From the NCBI RefSeq assembly GCF_022701195.1, contig NZ_CP078089.1:2790001-2854000 (forward strand): a stretch of DNA of 64,000 nucleotides. The letters run 5' to 3'. Below, in pieces: positions 53,357 to 61,100 of the stretch. Both the position numbers and the translations under genes were made by a program. The stretch is from Allobaculum mucilyticum. Its GTDB lineage: Bacteria; Bacillota_I; Bacilli_A; Erysipelotrichales; Erysipelotrichaceae. The first letter of the stretch is position 1, and every line of letters starts with the position of its first letter. The notes beneath the pieces are model-generated. The model saw only the letters and a program-made list of their open reading frames with translations, did not search any database and was not told the DNA's origin.

Positions 53357-56300
53357 ATGGTAGAAAAAGCAGTAAAAACTTTTCAGTCCATGGATGGTAA
53401 CACAGCCGCTGCCCATAACGCCTATGCGCTGACAGACATGAGCTGCATTTACCCGATCACACCATCTTCCCCGATGGCTGAGTCCATGGATGCCTGGGCA
53501 ACCCAGGGCCGTAAGAATGTCTTCGGCCAGGTTGTTAAAATGGCTGAACTTCAGTCCGAGGCCGGTGCTTCCGGTGCCGTTCACGGTGCTGCACAGGCTG
53601 GCGTACTGCCGACAACCTTCACCGCTTCCCAGGGGCTTCTTCTGATGATCCCGAACATCTACAAATGGGTTGGTGAAAACCTGCCGGTTGTTCTCCATGT
53701 CGCTGCCCGTTCCCTTGCGAGCCGTTCTCTGAACATCTTCGGTGACCACTCCGACGTCTACGCTGTACGTCAGACTGGCATTCCTATGCTGGCTTCCCAC
53801 TCTGTTCAGGAAGTTATGGACCTTGCTGGTGTTGCTCACCTTGCAGCAATCAAAGGACACACTCCGTTCCTGCACTTCTTCGACGGATTCAGAACATCCC
53901 ACGAAGTAGACAAAATCGAAGTATTTGACACAGACAAATATAAAGACCTGATCGATTACGAAGCACTCGCAGAATTCAAGAAAAATGCGATGCAGCCTCA
54001 TACAAACCCTGTAACACGCGGTGCCAACGAAAACGATGACATCTTCTTCCAGGGTGTTGAAGCTCGTAACGCTCACTACGAAAACGTACCTGACATCGTT
54101 GCTGACTACATGAAGAAAATCAGCGAGATCACAGGACGTGAGTACGCTCCATTCACTTACTACGGCGATCCAGAAGCTGAAAACATCATCATCGCTATGG
54201 GTTCCGTAACCGAAACAGCAAAAGAGACCATCGACGAACTCAACAAAAACGGCGAGAAAGTCGGTATGATCAAAGTTCACCTGTTCCGTCCGTTCTCCAC
54301 AAAATATCTGGTTGACGTCCTCCCTGAGACCGTTAAGAAAATTGCAGTTCTCGACCGTTCCAAAGAAGGCGGCGCTCTTGGCGAGCCTCTGTACCTCGAT
54401 GTAGTTGCAGCTCTGAAAGACAAAGACATCGAAATCATCGGCGGACGCTATGGTCTTGGATCGCACGATACAGCTCCGAAGCACATTAAAGCTGTCTTTG
54501 ATCACCTCAAAGGCGACGAGCTCAAAAACGGCTTCACCCTCGGCATCGTTGATGATGTAACCAACACATCTCTGCCTGCTGAAGATTCCTTCGTTATCGA
54601 TGACGGCAAAACAACTGAGTGCCTCTTCTGGGGTCTTGGTTCTGACGGTACCGTTTCCGCTAACAAGTCCTCCATCAAAATTATCGGTGACAACACCGAC
54701 ATGTACGCTCAGGGCTACTATGCTTACGACTCCAAAAAGGCTGGCGGTGTTACCCGTTCCCACCTGCGTTTCGGAAGCGAGCCTATCCACAAAACGTACT
54801 ACATCAACAACGCTGACTTCATTTCCGTATCCCTGGACTCCTACATGTTCAAATACGATCTGGCTAACAACCTGAAAAAAGGCGGAACCTTCCTGCTCAA
54901 CACTTCTTTTGACAAAGACGAAATCGTTAAGCACATGCCTAACCGTCTGAAAAAAGAACTGGCTGACAAGAACGCTAAATTCTATATCATCGACGCTAAC
55001 AAAATCGCTGGCGAAATTGGTATGGGACGCCGCACCAACACCATCCTGCAGTCTGCATTCTTCGCACTGAACCCACAGATTCTGCCTTATGACGAAGCAG
55101 TTGATCTGATGAAGAAAGCTGCTAAGAAATCCTACGGCAAGAAGGGTGACGATATCGTTCAGCTCAACTACAAAGCTATCGATATGGGTAAAGACGGACT
55201 CGTTGAAGTTGAAGTTGACAAAGACTGGTCCAACCTGCCAGTTTCCGAACTGCGCACCCCGACTGGCGATGCTTACTGGGATGAATATGCAGCTCGCATC
55301 AACGGCCTCGAAGGCTACAACATGCCTGTTTCTGCATTCACAAAACATGGTGTTCTGGATGGAACCATGCAGAACAACGCTGCCTTCAAAGAAAAACGTA
55401 CGATCGCTGTTAAGGTTCCTGAATGGAATCCTGACAACTGCATCCAGTGCGGATTCTGCTCCTTCGTCTGCCCGCATGCTACGATCCGTACATTCGCTCT
55501 GACTCCTGAAGAAATCGAAAAAGCACCAATGGAATTCGCTACAATTCCTCTGATGGGCAAAAAAGACACCGATCTGCGTTTCCGCGTTCAGGTATCTCCA
55601 TCCAGCTGCGTAGGCTGCGGTCTGTGCGTTTCCGAGTGCCCGGGCAAAAAAGGCGAAAAAGCCCTTAAGATGGTTGATGTCAACAGTCAGCTCGAGTATG
55701 ATCCGCTTGCTGATTACCTCTTCAAAGAGACTGAATACAAAACAGATCTGTTCCCGAAATCCACGATCAAGGGTTCCCAGTTCCAGATGCCTTACTTCGA
55801 AGTACCTGGATCCTGCCCAGGATGCGGTGAAACTCCTTACTACCGTCTGGCTTCCCAGCTCTTCGGTAAAGATATGCAGATCGCTAACGCTACAGGATGC
55901 TCTTCCATCTACTGCGGCGCTAACCCTTCCACTCCGTTCGTAAAAGACAAAGACGGAAACGGAACTGCATGGGCTAACTCCCTGTTCGAAGACAACGCTG
56001 AATTCGGATATGGCATGGCTCTGGCTAACAACCTGAACAAATCCAAGATCCTCAAGATCATGGAAGACAACCTGGACAAAGTAGCTCCTGAACTCAAAGA
56101 GAAGATGGAAGCTTACATTGCTGCAGGCAACGACCGCGAAAAACAGAGAGCTCTTGAACCAGAAATCAAGAAACTCGTTGCGGAAGCTGACTACGATGAA
56201 GACGTTAAGAGCCTTGCGGGCTACGACCTCGTTGACAAATCCAACTGGATCGTCGGCGGCGACGGCTGGGCTTACGATATCGGCTACGGCGGACTTGACC

Positions 56301-56890
56301 ACGTTCTTGCCAATAACGTAAACGTTAACGTTCTCGTTCTGGATACCGAAGTTTACTCCAACACTGGTGGACAGGCTTCCAAATCCACTCCAAGATCTTC
56401 TGTTGCTAAATTCGCTGCTGGCGGTAAGACCACTGCGAAGAAAGACCTTGGCCAGATCGCTATGACTTACGGACACGTTTATGTTGCTTCCGTTTGCATG
56501 GGCGCTGACAAGATGCAGACACTGAAAGCCTTCCAGGAGGCTGAAGCTTACGACGGACCGTCGCTGATCATTGCTTACGCACCTTGCGCTGAGCACGGTA
56601 TCAAAGGCGGACTCGGCAACCATCAGCAGGTTCAGAGAGAAGCTGTTGAGTGCGGTTATGTTGATCTGTACCGTTACAACCCGGATAACAAAGAACATCC
56701 GCTCACAATCGACTCCAAGAAAGAGCCTGACTACTCCAAGATGGAAGCCTTCATGCTCAAAGAAGCACGTTACGCTCAGCTTGCTAAACTGAAAGGCAAA
56801 GAAGAGTCTGACGCTATGTTCGCTAAAGCAGCTGCTGACGCTAAACGTCGCAGAGATCGTCTGAAAGCCATCGAAAAAGAAGGCCTCTAA
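53357..56890 (+). CDS. nifJ: Pyruvate:ferredoxin (flavodoxin) oxidoreductase
   Basis: 1177 residues, single-chain PFOR of normal length. Oxidises pyruvate to acetyl-CoA and CO2 and reduces ferredoxin, using TPP and three 4Fe-4S clusters. N-terminal domain starts with the pyruvate-binding loop CIYPITPSSPMAE (near 31). Two ferredoxin clusters are CIQCGFCSFVCP (near 695) and CVGCGLCVSECP (near 750). The proximal cluster and TPP site include GSCPGCGETPYYR (near 818), TGCSSIYCG and GGDGWAYDIGYGG (near 967), then DTEVYSNTGGQASKSTP. AAAGGAGGAAAAA precedes ATG. Codon use is strongly biased, suggesting high expression. Marks an anaerobic lifestyle. Confidence 0.98.
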   Translation: MVEKAVKTFQSMDGNTAAAHNAYALTDMSCIYPITPSSPMAESMDAWATQGRKNVFGQVVKMAELQSEAGASGAVHGAAQAGVLPTTFTASQGLLLMIPNIYKWVGENLPVVLHVAARSLASRSLNIFGDHSDVYAVRQTGIPMLASHSVQEVMDLAGVAHLAAIKGHTPFLHFFDGFRTSHEVDKIEVFDTDKYKDLIDYEALAEFKKNAMQPHTNPVTRGANENDDIFFQGVEARNAHYENVPDIVADYMKKISEITGREYAPFTYYGDPEAENIIIAMGSVTETAKETIDELNKNGEKVGMIKVHLFRPFSTKYLVDVLPETVKKIAVLDRSKEGGALGEPLYLDVVAALKDKDIEIIGGRYGLGSHDTAPKHIKAVFDHLKGDELKNGFTLGIVDDVTNTSLPAEDSFVIDDGKTTECLFWGLGSDGTVSANKSSIKIIGDNTDMYAQGYYAYDSKKAGGVTRSHLRFGSEPIHKTYYINNADFISVSLDSYMFKYDLANNLKKGGTFLLNTSFDKDEIVKHMPNRLKKELADKNAKFYIIDANKIAGEIGMGRRTNTILQSAFFALNPQILPYDEAVDLMKKAAKKSYGKKGDDIVQLNYKAIDMGKDGLVEVEVDKDWSNLPVSELRTPTGDAYWDEYAARINGLEGYNMPVSAFTKHGVLDGTMQNNAAFKEKRTIAVKVPEWNPDNCIQCGFCSFVCPHATIRTFALTPEEIEKAPMEFATIPLMGKKDTDLRFRVQVSPSSCVGCGLCVSECPGKKGEKALKMVDVNSQLEYDPLADYLFKETEYKTDLFPKSTIKGSQFQMPYFEVPGSCPGCGETPYYRLASQLFGKDMQIANATGCSSIYCGANPSTPFVKDKDGNGTAWANSLFEDNAEFGYGMALANNLNKSKILKIMEDNLDKVAPELKEKMEAYIAAGNDREKQRALEPEIKKLVAEADYDEDVKSLAGYDLVDKSNWIVGGDGWAYDIGYGGLDHVLANNVNVNVLVLDTEVYSNTGGQASKSTPRSSVAKFAAGGKTTAKKDLGQIAMTYGHVYVASVCMGADKMQTLKAFQEAEAYDGPSLIIAYAPCAEHGIKGGLGNHQQVQREAVECGYVDLYRYNPDNKEHPLTIDSKKEPDYSKMEAFMLKEARYAQLAKLKGKEESDAMFAKAAADAKRRRDRLKAIEKEGL

Positions 56891-56929
56891 GCCGACTGCT
56901 TAATCAATAGCTGACTAAGATTTACAACA

Positions 56930-56962
56930 AAACCGGTTCTTCGTAATGAAGAGCCGGTTTTC
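56930..56962 (+). terminator. Terminator after nifJ
   Basis: AACCGGTTCTTC pairs with GAAGAGCCGGTT, loop GTAAT, then TTCTG; the T run is short. Confidence 0.75.
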
Positions 56963-57104
56963 TGCGTTCGGAGGGATGGGTCAGGACAGAAGCGATCTGG
57001 TACACAAACAGGGTTGCAAGGATGAAGAAAATCTGTGAAAGTCATAGAAGGTCTGCCTGAAAGGACAATCACAGAAAGAATCAGAAATAAATGAGGGAAT
57101 AGAA

Positions 57105-57671
57105 ATGAGAAAGACTGAATATAAAAAAATGAAACGGCTGCTGAGCGCTTCGATTCTGCTGGCAACAGTTCTCACTGGATGTACGACTGCAAATAACGCC
57201 CAGGATTCAGGCTCGGTTTCCGGTTCTGAATCAGTTTCTGCACCGGATTCATCAGTACAGGAATCAAAAACTGCATCCGCGGCTGCGGAAAAAACCGGAG
57301 CAGGGAAACGGATTCCAGTTACGCTGTATGAAGCTCTGCAGAAGAAAAACGCTGATGAGCAGTTTGTGCTGCTCTATACGAAAAATGACTGCGAGTACTG
57401 TGCCCAGTTTGATGAGATCCTGAATCCGTATCTTGAAGAGCATCCGCTGACGATTTATGAAGTTTCTCTGACGGAAGCGGAAGCTATGTACCCGGATGAC
57501 GAACGGGAAACAATGCTGAATTATCTGACAGCCGGCGTCAACCGGACACCTGCACTGTATTTCATTGAATCGCAGGAGAACGTCAATCTTCTCGATCATA
57601 CAGAAGACAATTACTCACTGGATGGACTCAGACAGTTCGTTGAAAAATACGATCTTGAGTCTCTTGATTAG
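57105..57671 (+). CDS. Thioredoxin-like lipoprotein
   Basis: 188 residues. A lipoprotein signal with lipobox LTGC (Cys near 26) is followed by a Ser-rich linker (about 30-65), then a thioredoxin-like domain with the redox pair CEYC in YTKNDCEYCAQFDEIL (near 92) and a cis-Pro-type NRTPALYFI (near 146). Expected on the outer face of the membrane, acting as a thiol-disulfide reductase or in disulfide formation. GAGGGAATAG precedes ATG; an alternative in-frame ATG lies 8 codons later (MKRLL). Monocistronic. Confidence 0.85.
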   Translation: MRKTEYKKMKRLLSASILLATVLTGCTTANNAQDSGSVSGSESVSAPDSSVQESKTASAAAEKTGAGKRIPVTLYEALQKKNADEQFVLLYTKNDCEYCAQFDEILNPYLEEHPLTIYEVSLTEAEAMYPDDERETMLNYLTAGVNRTPALYFIESQENVNLLDHTEDNYSLDGLRQFVEKYDLESLD

Positions 57672-57738
57672 CTGAATTGAATCATCCTGCCCCTGCCTGC
57701 GCTTATTCATGGCAGGGTGGACAGACAATGAATTTCCA

Positions 57739-57771
57739 GAGTCTCTGCTGTAAACGGCAGAGGCTTTTTAG
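57739..57771 (+). terminator. Terminator after the thioredoxin-like gene
   Basis: GTCTCTGC pairs with GCAGAGGC, then TTTTTAG. Confidence 0.8.
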
Positions 57772-58134
57772 TCTGAAAGGTATCAGAACAGTTCCATTGC
57801 CAGTAATCATCCCTGTATTCAGAAGAGAAGTGATCTATCTGATGAGATAACAAAAGCAACAGATTTGTTCGCGCCAGAAATACAAATGGTCAGGATAAAT
57901 GAATGTTTCAGAAAAAAGCGCAGTTTAAAAACTTCTGATCAGCTTTGGATACTGAATAAACTGCTTTGATGTTTAGGACAAATAGCTGAAATTGAAAAAA
58001 GCGCTTCCAAGACAATCTTTTTCGTTTAAACTGTAATACAGGTTTACTTGTGCTTTTTCTGTGACTTTTCAATTCGGGCAAATTTGGGAAAGACAGAAAG
58101 CACGGAAACAAAAGGAAAGAGAAAGGAAGATTTT
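57772..58134 (+). other. Upstream region of the GH31 gene
   Basis: About 360 bases without an ORF. It is AT-rich, carries a catabolite-repression-like site (57996-58009), and ends in the ribosome site GAAAGGAAG. A -10-like TAATAC lies near 58036, but no convincing -35 precedes it. Confidence 0.45.
57996..58009 (+). promoter_or_regulatory. Putative cre (CcpA) site
   Basis: AAAAAGCGCTTCCA matches the consensus WGWAANCGYTWNCW at 13 of 14 positions (A for G at position 2). It lies 126 bases before the GH31 start. Catabolite control of a polysaccharide hydrolase would be expected, but this rests on one site. Confidence 0.45.
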
Positions 58135-61100
58135 GTGAAATTCCACAAAAAGTTAGCTGTCCTCTCCATCTCTGCTGCAACCGCATTCGGATCCGTAATC
58201 ACGGCTCTTCCGACAGTTGTCTTTGCAGAAGAGGGCGTAACAGCTGAAACCGCAATTACAAAAGTCGAACAGGGTGATTCGACAAATGTAGTCAATCTCA
58301 CATTCCAGAATGGATATAAAGGGCGCATTACATTCCTGGAAGAGGGCATTTTCCGTTACAACGTTGATCCAGAGGGAGAATTTTCCAAATACGCAACGGG
58401 CAGTACAACCGCAAAAATTCAGGCTCGGCCTGATGAATCTTCAGAGTATTCACATCCTGCAGCCAGTATCACTGAAACTTCAGACAAAGTAATTGTAACA
58501 AGCGGCACAACAACCATCGAATTTGCAAAAGCCGATGGCAAAATGACAGTCAAATCCAGTGACAAGACGGTTATGGCTGAATCCGAACCGCTGAGTATGA
58601 AATCGTCTGGTGCTGTACAGACGCTTGCAGCCAACGAAGGCGAAGACTTCTACGGCGGCGGTACGCAGAATGGACGTTTTGTTCATACTGGTGAAGTTAT
58701 TTCCATCAGCAATACCAATAACTGGACAGACGGCGGCGTTGCATCTCCAAACCCGTTCTACTGGTCCACAAACGGCTACGGCGTTCTGCGCAACACCTTC
58801 ACGCCAGGAAGCTATGACTTCGGCAAAGCAGAAGACGGAAAAGTCTCTGCATCTCACGAAGAAAAAGAATTTGACGCTTACTACTTTGTCAGCGGATCGG
58901 AAGATAAAGCTGATATCTCCAAAGACCTGCTCAAAGATTACTTCAAAGTTACCGGTAACCCGGTTCTTCTTCCAGAGTATGCGTTCTATCTTGGACACCT
59001 CAACTGCTACAACCGTGACTCCTGGGATACAACAGGAAGCCGCGGCTGGACAATCAAAGGCGGACAGCCGTCAACCTCGCAGGGAACAACTCTCTATGAA
59101 TCCGGAATGGCTTCGGGTTATATCCTTCCAGAAGGAAGCCATGCAGAATCTCTGAATGGTGTAATGCCGACCGTCAATGCGGATAAATTCAAAGCTGCAG
59201 ATACTCCGCGTGAATACTCTGCACGTGCTGTAATCGACCGCTATCAGGACAATGACATGCCATTTGGCTGGTTCCTGCCAAACGACGGCTACGGATGCGG
59301 CTATGGTCAGAACGGTTATGACCAGTCTGGCGGAACTGCAGAAGAGCGTCAGGCATCTCTGGATGCCAACCTGCAGAACCTGAAAGAATTCACCGAGTAT
59401 GCCAATGCTCACGGTGTTTCTACAGGTCTGTGGACACAGTCCAATCTGTCACCAATCGCTTCTGAAAAGCAGCAGCTGGTCCGTGACTTCAAAGGCGAAG
59501 TAAATACCGGCGGTATTACCACGTTGAAAACAGACGTTGCCTGGGTTGGTTCCGGATACACCTTTGGTCTGAACGGAATCAAAACGGCTTATGATATCGT
59601 GACAAACGACGTCAGCACACGTCCGAACATTGTTACACTTGACGGCTGGGCTGGTACGCAGCGTTATGGAGCGATCTGGACTGGTGACCAGTACGGCGGA
59701 AACTGGGAATATATCCGCTTCCATATCCCGACATATATCGGTCAGTCCCTGTCCGGTAACCCGAACATCGGATCCGACATGGATGGTATTTTCGGCGGTG
59801 CACCAGTTATCGCAACCCGTGACTACCAGTGGAAGACCTTTACCACAACCATGCTCGACATGGATGGCTGGGGATCCTATGTTAAATCTCCATATACACA
59901 TGGTGATCCGTACACAGGTATTTCCAGAATGTATCTGAAGCTGAAAGCTCAGCTGATGCCTTACATCTACACATCTGCTGCTTCTGCTGCCAACATCGAA
60001 TTCGGTAAAGACGGCGACGGCAACGGTGATGCCGGTCTGCCAATGATCCGTGCAATGGCTCTGGCTGATGATTCAGAATACGCTGCTTCGAAAGCAACAC
60101 AGTATCAGTATCTCTTCGGTGATGCATTCCTGGTTGCTCCCGTTTATCAGGATACACAGATGGATGAAGACGGAAATGACGTGCGCAACGACATCTATCT
60201 TCCAGGCGATGAAAACGATATCTGGGTTGATTACTTCACAGGCGAAGAATACAAAGGCGGAACAATCCTTTCCAACTTTGATGCACCGCTGTGGAAACTG
60301 CCGCTCTTCGTCCGCAAGGGAAGCATCGTTCCGATGTACGAAGAAAACAACAACCCGGTTGCCATCAGCGACGACAACCCGGATGGTCTGGATAAGACAA
60401 AACGCATTGTTGAATTCTACCCAGAAGGCACCAGCGAATATACCCTCTATGAAGATGACGGTATGACTGCTAATGCTACTCTGACTAATGATGATGAGTA
60501 CGGTACGATCAACGAAATCAGCTACGGCGAACACGTTGAAACACGTTTCACTTCTGCCGTTATCGGCGACACCGCTACTCTGACTGCAGAAGCTTCTACA
60601 GGAACTTACGAAGGCTACGATTCCAACCGCACAACGAAGTTCGTCGTCAGCGTGAACGATGAGCCGACGTCCGTTGATATCAATGGTACAGCCGGCAAGA
60701 AAGTTGATTCGCTGGCAGCCTTCGAAGCTCTTGGCGATAACGAATCCGGCTGGTTCTATGATGAAGCTCCGGAAATGAACAAATACTCCGGTGATGAGGA
60801 ATTTGCCAATACGCATATCATCAACAGACCGAAAGTCTATGTAAAATTTGCGAAGACTGACGTCGCAAAATCTGCACAGACTGCTGTCATCCACGGCTTT
60901 GAAAACTCGATGCCAGCAGGCAAGGACGTTCTTGTAGAATCTCTTGCGGCTCCTGTTCTCAGCGCACCGGAAGAAGACAAAGTTACTTCTTCTTCGATCG
61001 AAATTTCCTGGGATGCAGTTGAAGGTGCAATCGGCTATGACGTCATGGTTGATGGCATGATCTACTCAACACCAGCTCCAAAACTGATCATCAGCGATCG

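Noticed and set aside
53336-56698. Minus-strand open frame of 1120 codons opposite nifJ
   Set aside because: It is antisense to a conserved gene with intact motifs, is unusually rich in Phe, Val, Ser and Cys, has no ribosome site, and results from codon bias that avoids antisense stops.
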